Part shown: positions 46,848-57,627 of the stretch, one piece after another
Position numbering within the stretch: the stretch's first letter is position 1
Layout: every line of letters begins with the position of its first letter
From: Polytrichum commune
Taxonomy: Eukaryota; Streptophyta; Polytrichopsida; Polytrichales; Polytrichaceae
NCBI GenBank assembly: GCA_950295325.1
Contig: OX485808.1
Location: forward strand, 5,582,501-5,646,500
Length of the DNA: 64,000 nt
Direction: 5' to 3'
The notes under the pieces: generated by a model
What the model was told of the DNA's origin: nothing
The model's input: only the letters and a program-made list of their open reading frames with translations
The model's database searches: none
Made by a program: the position numbers and the translations under genes

Positions 46848-48104
46848 AGGCGGACTGCAGATCATTGCAAGCTATGCTGCAAGACAAGTCTACCTTCTGT
46901 GCCATTGAAACGACTTGGACATGGACAGCTTGCAACAGATTCCCGAGAGAATGTTATAGATTCTTCGTTGGACATCGAAATCTGCCTTCTCTACGGTGAT
47001 CGAAAGAAGTCTGGCGGTCACCTGAGGAAACTACCGGAGTGATCTAGTTCCAGGCTTTGCCATCTCGATGGTCTACATATTCAGCTGGTTCTTGGAACGA
47101 TATTGAAGAAGCCTTGGCCGGCGAAACTTTTAGACTTGGTCAAGATGCAGGCGGGATTTATTCGTTGAGCAAGGTGGAAGTTCGTCGGAGACAGGTGAGC
47201 AAGAATCTGCAAGGAGCGTGGCGAGCCGAGTTTTACAGAATAGGCTGAAGGAAGATAGAAATTGTTTATACTCCAATTTATTCAAGCGAAGACGAAGCTG
47301 TGACATGTCAAGATATACGTACTCTGGTAAGCGACCATTTCAACGTGGTATGGTAGTTCTCTACGACTGGATCACGTCGAACCTCAGTAGCTCTGAATGT
47401 GGTTCCTACGAGTCTGCACTTACATTTTGCATATAGAATTTTTGGATTTGTAGGTTATAGTGGAAGACGATGCATGTCATCATCACCATGGAAAGCTGAA
47501 GCTGAATGAGCATTCAATGAGTAGGGACATTTTCGGCTAGAGTCTGTATAGACTACATCCTGTATATAAATCGGCTCTTAATCTACATCCATTTACGTTT
47601 CTCCATCTTCTATTGATCATAATTATGTCTTGAAATTTGTGTTGTATTAGCAAATGCTTGATGAAACATCAACTAAAATTGGACCTCCCGTCCTTATTGA
47701 AAGTGCAGGTGATTTGATTCCTTAAATGAATACAAAGGTCCCCGTTGCCCCCAATTATGTTAGTTGTTGAGTGCAGAGTAGTAACTAATAAAATCTGAGA
47801 ATGTTGTTGAATCTATTTTAAACATGCTTTATTATGGTGTTTTTTTAGATCCACACATAATTCAAATATAGGTGGATTGGTGCCAATGCTTTATTTTTGG
47901 CCTGATGTGAATCCAATCTTTTTTCTTTTACTAAAATATTTTAAGCAGGGATTTAGAGGGGTACTACTGGAGTACTAATGAATCGAGTTTTGACATGACT
48001 AAAGGGTCGAAATGTGAGAGGGGAGTATTTCGAGTGGGGCCACTAGAAGCAGAGAAAAAAATCCATCTCCTATATATTGATTATTTAACCATCGTGGGAT
48101 ATTT
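46848..48104. other. Downstream region, no gene seen
   Basis: Probable 3' region of the preceding gene (GC falls after about 47450), then AT-rich spacer. Confidence 0.4.
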
Positions 48105-48170
48105 AACTATCAGCCTGTCGATTCAAATTTACATGCAAGTGGTTAAATTTGAATCGACAGGCTGATAGTT
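48105..48170. repeat. Perfect 27-bp inverted repeat (hairpin)
   Basis: Arms 48105-48131 and 48144-48170 are exact inverse complements over 27 bases with a 12-base loop (CATGCAAGTGGT). The left arm begins AACTATCAGCCTGTCGATTC. Either strand would fold into a stable hairpin. Confidence 0.95.
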
Positions 48171-48646
48171 GCTTATACCAAGTAGGGAAAATGAAACCCA
48201 TTAGGTTAGTCACTGCAACATTTATGTGTATGCGTACACATAAATACTTCAATTCTGTCATCATGTGGACCCCCAAATTTCTTCCATATGCTAAAATCTT
48301 CTTGAGATGGGAGAGGGGTACTAGTGCTGAATTCAAACCAAATCTTATTAGGGAACTCAACAACTATACATGATGTGTGAAGCCCATTGGATCTCTAATA
48401 AATGTTGAAAATGGGGAAGAATTATGTCGTCTGATTTCCATCGTGTCATCACGATCCTTTAACTGCAACTCCCAAATCAGTTCTGTTACAGTGTAAGCAC
48501 CAGGCTGTGTAGCCTAGTACATCTTTCATGGGAATTTTTCAAAGTAGTGTAACTTGCTCCCATTGCCGATCGGTTGCAAGTGTGATTGACTGAGAATACC
48601 CAGGCTACTGACAGTCGAACTATTCAAAATATCTGGAACTATCAGC

Positions 48647-48675
48647 GATCTATCAGCAAGCACTGCTGATAGATC
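48647..48675. repeat. Perfect 12-bp hairpin, 5-base loop
   Basis: GATCTATCAGCA (48647-48658), loop AGCAC, then TGCTGATAGATC (48664-48675). It shares the CTATCAGC core with the larger hairpin 0.5 kb away. Confidence 0.9.
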
Positions 48676-49078
48676 GAATATCCGCACGAAGAACTTCCCA
48701 AACTGCTGAACCTCAAGCAATAGTCATTGACACCTTCACCATTTGAAGACAAAATGTAGAGCTTTCACGTACAACTTGGTACAGCAAAAGTAATCGAATT
48801 CATTATATCAAGGTAGGTAGACCAGGACGCATGAATCAGTCACGGCAAGATTGATTCACCGAGTCTGTACCTTGGAATCCCTACAGTTGTAATGTTTTTT
48901 TTTCTTTTTCTTCTTTACACCCTTTTCAAGAACTTGTATCATGCGGCAGTGTCATCTTTGTTGTTAGTCACTTACCTGTGGACCCTATTCTAGAATGCAT
49001 GGAGAAGGAATCGGTACATAGTTAATTGCATTGAAAGGACCATAGAGAATTATGCAATTCTAGTTATGGAGTTGGGGT
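48676..49078. other. Intergenic, no gene seen
   Basis: Short T-rich tract near 48896; nothing else recognised. Confidence 0.4.
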
Positions 49079-49318
49079 GAGAGGGAATTCTCGTATACGA
49101 GTGTACCTCTCATCCATCCAATGTAAAACCTTGACTCCCCATAGGGTTGTTGCCAATTCATCTCAAATGAATTGGAGTGCACTAATTTGGGGTCTTGAAA
49201 GTTAATTCTAGTGTCAAATCAACTAAACAAGGTAGCTTTATGGGCTGCATTATTATTTCAAGGTTTTTATGTTGGATGAATGAGAGGTATGCTTGTATAC
49301 AATAAATTCCCTCTCTCT
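49079..49318. mobile_element. Foldback MITE family D, copy
   Basis: Left GAGAGGGAATTCTCGTATAC ... CTCTCATCCATCC, right TTGGATGAATGAGAGGTATG ... AATTCCCTCTC. Confidence 0.8.
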
Positions 49319-49325
49319 AGGCAAG

Positions 49326-49537
49326 TGGGAATTATCGCACGTGAAAGTATTCCTTGTTCATCCAGCATAGAATGCGGTGTGCAAGTTACTTGAATTTGGC
49401 ATCAAATTAACTCCATAGATCCCAATATATCATAACCAAACATATTTGGAATGAATTAACCACAAACATATGGGGGGTTCAAGTTTTTAACAATGAAGGA
49501 TGACGTAAGTGCACTTGTATATAACAATTTCCTCTTA
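49326..49537. mobile_element. Foldback MITE family D, diverged copy
   Basis: Follows the previous copy by a few bases; GGAATTATCGCACGTGAAAG on the left, ATATAACAATTTCCTCTT on the right. Confidence 0.6.
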
Positions 49538-51121
49538 GTTGGAGTTGGCATCATGCTTATGTATGTTAAAAGGACCTATTCTTTACAATTTTACCTTTCA
49601 TGTACAAACCCACATGACTCAAGAATTTTTTTGGTGATTCTATTTCATAACACCTACCGTGAAGATAGTAATAAAAAGTTGCCCCCTATAAGTTGGTTGT
49701 TTATCCATTACTAGCCTAATTCGGGGTATGTGACCCCAAATCAAGGGTTAGTTCCGCTTACAATAAAACAACCAAGGCTCTATAATTTTTACAAGCATTT
49801 TCACCCTTCCCCTTTCCCAGTTCTTCCCCCCCCCCCCCCCCCCCCCTCGGTAGGTGTTGTGAACATTCACCTGCCCATTGGGGTCAACTATTACTCTTTA
49901 CCGTATTCACTTTGCCATTTTGATTTAGTAATATCACAACATATATTTTGATATGTACGTTACCTACTTTGGAGGCTTTCACTCGACACAACCCACTGCA
50001 AAAATGTGTGTGTATATTGTGATCATTGAAGTAGAGTGATCCAAGAATCAAGTGTGATTTTAGTACCGGGAACAACACTAAGTACCAAAATATTGATAAG
50101 TGGTGTGATTAGACTTTTAATATCATAAGTTATATAACAGTGTTACTATAATGGCATTAACTGTGTTACTATAACAATTTTATAAAAAATAATACTGGTA
50201 ATAATTATTTCACGTTTTAAAATCAATTACCCTCAATGAATCCATGATTTGATAGTGTGACCTAAAAATTAGTTTGGATAACAAGTGCAGGTCAAACATG
50301 AAAATTGGTGTGAACACTTGGGGTAAGTATTGGGATTTAGGGTACACCTTTTGAGTAGGCAATCAAGAATAGGATAATTTAAAGACGATGGACCACATGT
50401 ATATTGGCTTACTAATGTTATGAAATGTGGAACATGGAGATGATGTTTGCGTATCAACCTTGTAAGCTATCATTCTTGGAGTAGAGAAAAAAAATACATC
50501 TCTCTAGACCATCACCAAAACAAAAGGTCCCAATTCCATTTTCCAGTCCAAAGCATGATTCGGACTCGCAAAGGTTATCTGTTACAACCTCACTATCTTA
50601 TAAAATACTTTAGTATACACAAACATCCTCTTATGAGTAAACTTCTATTTCAAAAGCCTACTTGTTGCCACTCTCTACCCTCTCAATCAACTTAGTTGTT
50701 AGAACCATGTATTATTTCACGTACCATGGAACCCCACACTGTCACTCATTTCTCTTCATGAGGTTTGAGGTAAATGGCATCATGATGGCAAGCAAATAAT
50801 CAGCACCACCATCTCAGTTTCCTTGTTGACAAATTTTGGTTGCAATTTCTCCCATTCTCTTCAAGATCCTCCCTGGAATACATTCTCCTTTCGCAGACTT
50901 GGATTACAGTCTTCAATGGAAGATAGGCAAAAGGAAAAGACTCATCTGCTCATTTCCCATAATCTTCCATTGGTCTTAAGTGATGTGTGAATTAGGTAAA
51001 CACTACCAAGTTCCTTGCACATAAGTGAAGTGTGTTAATTCTTGATTGTTCTGCCTCTGATGAAAGTTGATTGGACAAAATACTTACAATTGGGTGTTAC
51101 ATGATGCAAGTTGCACCTTTA
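49538..51121. other. Intergenic with a 21-C run
   Basis: Positions 49826-49846 are 21 consecutive C. No gene recognised in the rest. Confidence 0.45.
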
Positions 51122-51394
51122 TCATAATCGGTACAAGGCAGCAAAACCCAAACAAAGGTCGTGGTCCCTCGGATCACCGAATCCTCCAAATCCTCCAAAT
51201 TTCTTAACTCCAACAGCAAATCTATCCAAACTCCGTATTTGAAATTTTCTCCTCAGGTGCATTCTAAGCTGCGGTGAAAGAACTGGCAAAACATGTGGCC
51301 TGCCACCCATCCATCTAGCATTTTGATTCTTGACAAAAACAGCTTGCACATGATCACACATGCACATATATAAGAGCATGAAATTCAAGGCCAA
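51122..51394 (-). pseudogene. Second, diverged GnT-II C-terminus
   Basis: A 90-codon minus-strand frame ends GGFGGFGDPRDHDLCLGF then AALYRL and a stop. This matches the conserved C-terminus of GnT-II enzymes (GWGD.RD..LC..(F/Y)..(L/M)Y); the intact gene upstream on the same strand has GWGGWGDKRDQQLC. The fragment lies about 1.05 kb past the intact gene's stop, same strand. Trp to Phe changes need two base changes each, so it has diverged for long without a stop. An acceptor-like TTCTTTCACCGCAG precedes the conserved part, so it could be an alternative last exon; otherwise it is what remains of a tandem duplicate. The preceding 40 residues show no clear homology. Confidence 0.6.
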
Positions 51395-52446
51395 AGAGGA
51401 GCATAAATATTATGTGAGGTTGTAGATCAGAGAGGAACTCATAGAGGGTCAACTATAATATGGAGAGGAAATTGGTGAGGAACAGCAGTTATCAAAACAT
51501 TTTCAATGATAGAAAAACTTAAACCCAAAAAACCAAAAAACCAAAAATAAAAAATAAAAATCTTCTTTACAACATCACAAGAGTGGCAACACAAGCGTGT
51601 AAGACCAATGACCCTAACCTTAACCCTGTGAATCTGATAGGTTGTACAGAAAGGAAATAGGATACAGGTTGAGGTTGAGGACTAGCAAAAATCCAACAAG
51701 CCAACATATCCAACAAGCCCTCTTCTATACAAGGACTTTTTGAGAGTGGACAACCCTGTTGCAGCAGCATAAAAAAATATCATAAACTTGCCAGAACCTG
51801 CACAAAGTTTCTCTTAGACAACAAAAACGACATTACGGACCTTGGCTGTTAATTAAAACCTGTATGCTACAAGACCTCCCCACACATTGGCGGTGTTGAA
51901 CCCAGGGCTGCTCTTGGCAGATTTTGCCAAGAATCTACATGAAAATCCTCAATCGTTCCTTGAACTGAACCCCCTCTCTTCATGGTCACTTGTAACCCAT
52001 GTGACTTAATGTGCCAAATTGTATGCCTTCTGTAAGGGTCTGTCAAAAAATTGTGTGATCAGTGCCACTCCTCAAAAAATAATTCTCCCCAAGGTTGCTT
52101 CGCTCGAGGATGGACATAGCCGGCCAATTGCAGGCACAACGATATACATGTAGAGTATAACCAATGTTGTGCGGGGAACTAACTTCAACCCAGGTATCAA
52201 TTAGGTTATGTGTAACAGGGTGTAAGATGTCCAACCCGGCTGGTATCACACATCCTTCAATACCATTACTGATACCCACTTGATATTTGCAGATGTACCA
52301 TTGCAAGCTTCCATGGTATCACCTCTATACTCTTGGACATTTTGCGAGTATTTCCAATATCATGACCTGCTGGGTATTGAAATCTAATTCTCTTTACCCA
52401 TAGCTTCCTTTTAAGACAAGAAGGGGTTTCCATGTCTGCACAATGA
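51395..52446. other. GnT-II 3' region
   Basis: Probable 3' leader and spacer between the intact gene and its C-terminal duplicate. A minus-strand frame at 52043-52306 has no recognisable homology. Confidence 0.4.
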
Positions 52447-55400
52447 CTACTGTGAGTCGGTATACATTGAAGAAAAAGAAACACAAAGTTGTTGGTCTCG
52501 CTTGTCGCCCCACCCGCCCCACCCACGAAACCCAGAAGCGTACCCTTTGATGGACAGCTTTTCGACCGGCCAATTAGGGTTAATATTTGGCCTCCGATCC
52601 GCTTCATCCACTGCTTGTGGCTGCAACTCGCCGTCGTGACATCCGGCCGGTTTATCTTTACTATAACCTTGGTGAAGTCCACACTTGCCAAAATGCACCG
52701 CGCTCGACCGCGACGCACGCAACGTGTACAATGCGTCACCAAACGTCGGGTAAATTGTCGCCCACATTGTGATGTCCCAATTGTAGTCGTCAAATGTGCA
52801 AAATGAGGCGGCTTGAGCATGAATTCGATTCCACACTGTGCGGTTAAAAGTGTACCCAATGTTACCCACTTTCTCCGCAATCAATCTTTCAGTGCGCTCC
52901 CCAGCTGACTTCACGTCGAGTGGAGCGACGTTCGCTGCAATGCAGTATGGGCATTTCACAGATTTCAGCTTCGAAAGAAGCTGAATGTTGCGGTACGCAT
53001 TGGGGAATATGAAGTGGTCCTCCTCGATAAACATAATGTGGCCATTGAATTTTTTTGTTTCAGATAACCCGTCCCACACCGTGTTCATCATCCACCACCA
53101 GTGGTGTTTTAATGACACGATTCGAACACCGCGGTGGTTGCCATATTGGTCAGGATTCCCATTGCACCCCAAGTTTTTGGAGTCATCCTTGTCTTTGCAA
53201 TCGTCGCGTGAAACTCCTGGAAAACTGTCCGGAAATAAGTGGGGAGACCATGGCGCAAATATCTGCTTCACCTGCAAGAAAAGAAAACCAAAATATATAC
53301 ATAAGAAACAAGCATAACATTCATGAGTAATTTTGAGTATTCTGGTGAATGCTCTCTGCAGATCAGACTCTTCAAAGTATATGCTACACTTGTTAATTCC
53401 CGGACAAGCATGAAATTTAGGGTTTACTGAAGAAAGTAACTTCGTAATCACACTTGATTGGTCGATGACCTTCAGAGCAACAGGCCCATTTCATTGAATT
53501 ATAGCAAAAACCCCACCTACTTGTGGTCACCCTAATAACATACTACAATTAGAAAAGGGAACACTCCCCTTCTACTCAAGGATGTTTTAAGCTCCTTCAA
53601 AACAGACATACAATATATGGAGAAAAAAAGGACAAAGCACTCAGGGCCTAACCCTTGACAAAAGCTAAAACCCTATTCTCTAATTTCAAAACTTGACAGG
53701 GGGGGTTGTAAGGGATCCACATCAAGACAGAGTTGAAGTATTTCCCGGCCACATGGCTCAAGTGCGAACTTGTGATTGCATAAGTGCAAGGAAGAGTCCT
53801 CTTAAAGAAGGTTGCTCGCTTATATGTGTCCACACAACCTAATTGGGAGTCATTTTCCCTACTTGCTACAGGTGAACTTGCTTGATTCAAGTGCCACTTC
53901 AAGGTGAACTGTTTGACACAAAACGTTTTTGATACTGGCAGGCAAAGGTTCAAATCCTTTTACTCCAGATTTATGTAATTCCCAATTTCATACACATTTT
54001 AAATATATATATAATTCCAATGCAATCTATAGAAAGCCAGCTGGCAAAGAAAACTACACAAGCCTCCCAATGAAGCCAGAATAAAACCTATCCAAATACA
54101 GAAAATAAAAGGTAGTTTCATTATGGTAAAATACCAGCCTGTTTCGAAACTTCCACTTCCAATCAAAGCATATAGATCCGTAAAAAGATTGCTATGTATA
54201 GCGACTTTGGTAGTGCTTGTTTCTTGATTAGACAAAGAGAATTTTTTTTCTGGGAACACAGTCAAACCAAAGTGGGAAACTATTATGTTCGCGATTTCTC
54301 CACGATCTGTCACCATGGAAAAAATGAAAAAAAAAATTAATATTTATATATTTTCAACTTCTTCATTCTGGTACAGGGGCGCAGCAATTGACAACAAGTC
54401 GATTATGGCACGAAGTGATCCATCATGCTCAGAAATGAATGGGTTTTTTAAAGACGGTTTATAAATGAAAAATTACCACAAATGAAATGAAAAGTAGGTC
54501 CATGTAATTGATCAATACCTCGCAAACAACAACGTTCCTTCCCTATATATAATTCAGAACCCAAAGGCTAATTGAATAAACTGTCTCTTTTTTTGTATTT
54601 GTCAACCTAAGCTGCAGCATTACTGCAGGGGCTTGGCTTCCGAACCGTACATGAGCCTACGGCCTCATACGGCTCTTCTTAGGGGGAACCTGAAACCCGA
54701 ATAATAAAGCAGAGATTTAAATGCCGTGTGCCTATCGGTAAATTTTTATTATAAATAAATAAATAAATAAAATCTATTCATTCTGCTCATACAAACTCTC
54801 CACTGGCAGTGCATCCAACAGCTTGTAGCGCAGTGAAGAACACAAAAACCTGGCAGGAATGGATGGATTCCTAAACCCCATCTCACATCTCACGCATTGA
54901 AATTTCAAAGATAGGTTTGAAATTGTACGCTACCTAACTAACTACAATTCTAGGGGTGCTAAAAAGCTTCATACTCATAATATGTTTGACACAACACTTA
55001 TCAGCAATGAATCCAGCAACTTAACAAATTGCATCAGGTGAGGTGAAGAACACACTACTAACCTGACAGAATTTGATGGACTCCACAATGGCATTCATCT
55101 CCTCATAAAACCCATCGTGGCTGACCACTAAAAGGGTTTCATTGATACCTTCAACAGCAGACAAGCTATCCACCACCAACCGCAAATACTCCGGTCGGTT
55201 GTGCACGTACAGCACAATGTTCACACGGTCTTCTTTCAAAGAAGGAAACAGGTCAAGGTTTCGGGGTGGTAGGGCGTTCCGAATTAACAATTTCTTGGAT
55301 ACCTTGGTCGGGGTTGGGAGGTTAATCCCTTTCTTACGAAGAGCAACAACATCAACAACATTTAGGGTGGTGATTAAATCCACTCGGGGACCAGATCTCA

Positions 55401-55533
55401 GAATTTCTTGGCTTAGGATCAATGGGCCCAGGAAGAAGATTAGCACCAAAAGCTGGAGTAGCAACACAGGCCACAAGAATCGTGTCTTCCAACTTGAGAC
55501 ACCCGATTTCTTGTTGAGCAGCCCCATGCCCAT
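52447..55533 (-). CDS. GNTII: GnT-II, alpha-1,6-mannosyl-glycoprotein N-acetylglucosaminyltransferase
   Basis: GnT-II (MGAT2) adds the second antennal GlcNAc, in beta-1,2 linkage, to the alpha-1,6 mannose of N-glycans in the medial Golgi, after GnT-I and mannosidase II. Two exons, 55063-55533 and 52447-53271 (minus strand), join in phase 0 at ...IKFCQ|VKQIF... to give 431 residues, the usual plant length. It is a type II membrane protein: short basic cytosolic tail (1-22), membrane segment about 23-41, stem, then catalytic domain. Family motifs: VLYVHNRPEYLRLVVDSL, VVSHDGFYEEMN, GNPDQYGNHR, SLKHHWWWMMNTVWDGL, the DxD-like FIEEDHFIFPNAYRN (238-252), FDDYNWDITMW, AVHFGKCGLHQG and the C-terminal GWGGWGD. 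Sequons at N131 and N300. The intron (53272-55062) has the donor CAG|GTTAGT and acceptor TTGCAG. No defect seen. Confidence 0.97.
54601..54675 (-). ncRNA. Group II intron domain V-VI remnant inside GnT-II intron
   Basis: The minus strand 54675-54642 is a 34-nt group II domain V: GAGCCGTA pairs with TACGGTTC, it has the AGC triad at positions 2-4, a 2-nt bulge at 25-26 and an upper TGAG/CTCA stem. The loop differs from the usual GAAA. It is followed by a domain VI-like hairpin (54641-54601) with a CTGCAG stem, a bulged A eight bases from the end and a 3' end in AC (AY consensus). Sense orientation to GnT-II. It is probably an organelle-derived insertion; whether any splicing activity remains is unknown, and domains I-IV were not found. 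Confidence 0.85.
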
Positions 55534-55599
55534 TGCTGCGATGGGTTGTTGGCATTCATCTGTCCATGGTCTCTCCTAGGTTAATGTTTTTTCTTTAAC

Positions 55600-56760
55600 C
55601 TGAATGTGGAGAATTTGATTGAGCACGTGTGCAGATGTGTGCTGTCTTGGAATGTTGTGATGTATGTCTTGATGATGATTCCTCGCCCTGTCAATCACCA
55701 AGCTAATCAGTCTCCATACACATACTGTTCGGTGACCTATTTGAGTTGCCTGGGTTTCTCTCTTGGTTCACTAAACTCAATGATCCCTAACCTCACAAAT
55801 TCACGCCCTGCTACCTAAACAATGTTTTTCCTATCTGAAGAATGTTCTTGGACGTAGCCCGAAGGTGGTTGATGTTCAGATGCGTGTTGTATGCATCCCC
55901 ATATACCAAACTCAATAATCCCTATGTTTCTCTTCTTTCAATAAACTCAATAATCCTTAGCCTCAGAATCTCATACCCTGTTATCTGAACAATTTCTATG
56001 GACAAGCCCACAGATGTGTGTTCTCCTGAAATTAAGATCGGTCTTGATACTTCCTCACCCCTATTAAACACCGAAACTAATTGATCTTCATATACACACC
56101 GTTCAGCGACCGAATTGAGTTGTCTCTCTTTCTGTCCTCTTTCACTAAACCTTAATAATCTTGGGTTCTTCTCGTCTCTCTTGCTCACGATCTCACGCCC
56201 TGCTATCTGAACAATTTCTGGAACAACATAGCCTAAAGAATGGTGTTCACATGTATTCTCTTGAAATTGGAATCGATCTTGATGATGTTTCCTCGCCCTA
56301 TCAATCTCCATACTCTAAACTCAATAATACCTCGTTTCTCTTTTTTCAATAAACTCAGTAATCCTTAGCCCCAAAATCTCACGCCCTGCTAACTGAAAAA
56401 TGTTTTAAACAACATAGCCTAAAGGTTGATGTTCACATGTATTCTCTTTCAATTGAAATCGGTCTTAATGAAGTTCTCCTCGCCCTATCAACCAGCGGAA
56501 CTAATCAATCTCCATATGCTGAACTCAAGAATAGCTCTACTCCCTCTTCGTTCAATAAACTCAAAATCCCTAACCTCACAATCTCACGCCCCGCTATCTG
56601 AAAGATGTTTTGAACAAAATAGCCTAAAGAATAGTGTTGACATGTGTCTTCTCTTGATGAAATTGAAATGGGTCTTAATGTTTCCTTTCTCGCCCTATCA
56701 GTCATCGAAACTAATCAATCTCCATACACACAACGTTCGGCGACAAATTAAAATTTGATT
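55600..56760 (+). repeat. Degenerate tandem array, about 200 bp x 5
   Basis: Blocks recur at spacings of about 170-220 bp: TCACGCCCTGCTATCTGAA (near 55801, 55972, 56192, 56380, 56583), CCTCGCCCTATCAATC (near 55681, 56054, 56291, 56478, 56688) and ACTCAATAATCC. The array begins about 70 bp upstream of the GnT-II start codon, so it occupies its promoter or 5' leader region. Confidence 0.8.
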
Positions 56761-57473
56761 TGAGGGGCCTCTGTTTCTCTCTTCTTTCACTGACCTCAAT
56801 AATCTCGGGCTCGAATCATGGTCCGCACTTACTCATGTCTTCGTCCACAGTGAAATCATTGCTTCGGGCAGGCACCCATCCATCCGTGCAGTAGTAGTAA
56901 GGCCAAAATAGTCCTTCACACAATAATAACGATATCCCAAAATAATATTTGATTCAAACCATCATCGTCATCATCGTCATCATCGTCACCATAAACACCT
57001 CGAAGAACCAAATAAATTTGTTGAAAAGCGATTGATGATGGATCTACTTCACCCGCGACCCAAATTTTAAACTGGACACATTCCTCCACCCAATACCGCA
57101 AAACCTTCAGTCAGCCTGCTCCCGCATTCTCCGGCCACAAAAATCCACTCGCCCACAAAACCTCGAACGAATATTGGTCTCCGAAGCAGCCCAGGAGAAC
57201 CCACAAAACCTAGGGCGACCCAGAACGTGAAATTTGTTGGGAACTCGCGCACAGTGTGTTCAATTGCGGCGGCGCCAAAAAGGACGCGGCTTGGGGTGAC
57301 TTTGAGAGGCGAGCGGGTGTTCGGAGTCTGCTCATCAGCGGGAGCTCGGAAGAGGAAGAAGGAAAAAACCATCTTCGAGGCCGGAGGGAAGGCAATACTA
57401 GACCAGAGTAGTCAGTTTGAAGTTACTAGTGAATTTTTAGACTTAGTTCCAACTAGATGAACTTAGTGGAGAC
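56761..57473. other. GC-rich island with a trinucleotide run, no gene assigned
   Basis: 57060-57420 is GC-richer than its flanks and open on both strands; at 56960-56990 a (CAT/CGT)n run would encode poly-Asp on the minus strand. It could be a promoter or an exon of an unrecognised gene. No motif supports a product. Confidence 0.35.
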
Positions 57474-57605
57474 ATCTTACAAGTGGCTTTTATTTCTCCA
57501 TTCATTGCATACAGTAAAGGGACCTGCCAACACCGTCATTTCCCAATCATGCAACTTGCATACGACTCCAAAATAATTGTTGGATGTAAAAGCCACTTGT
57601 AAGAT
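57474..57605. mobile_element. Small foldback element
   Basis: ATCTTACAAGTGGCTTTTA (57474-57492) and its exact inverse (57587-57605); 132 bp total. It sits 22 bp from the neighbouring family E element. Confidence 0.7.
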
Positions 57606-57627
57606 TGGCACCCCGAACTTGTATTTA

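Noticed and set aside
52266-52880. 204-codon minus-strand frame overlapping GnT-II exon 2
   Set aside because: Shadow of the GnT-II coding frame.
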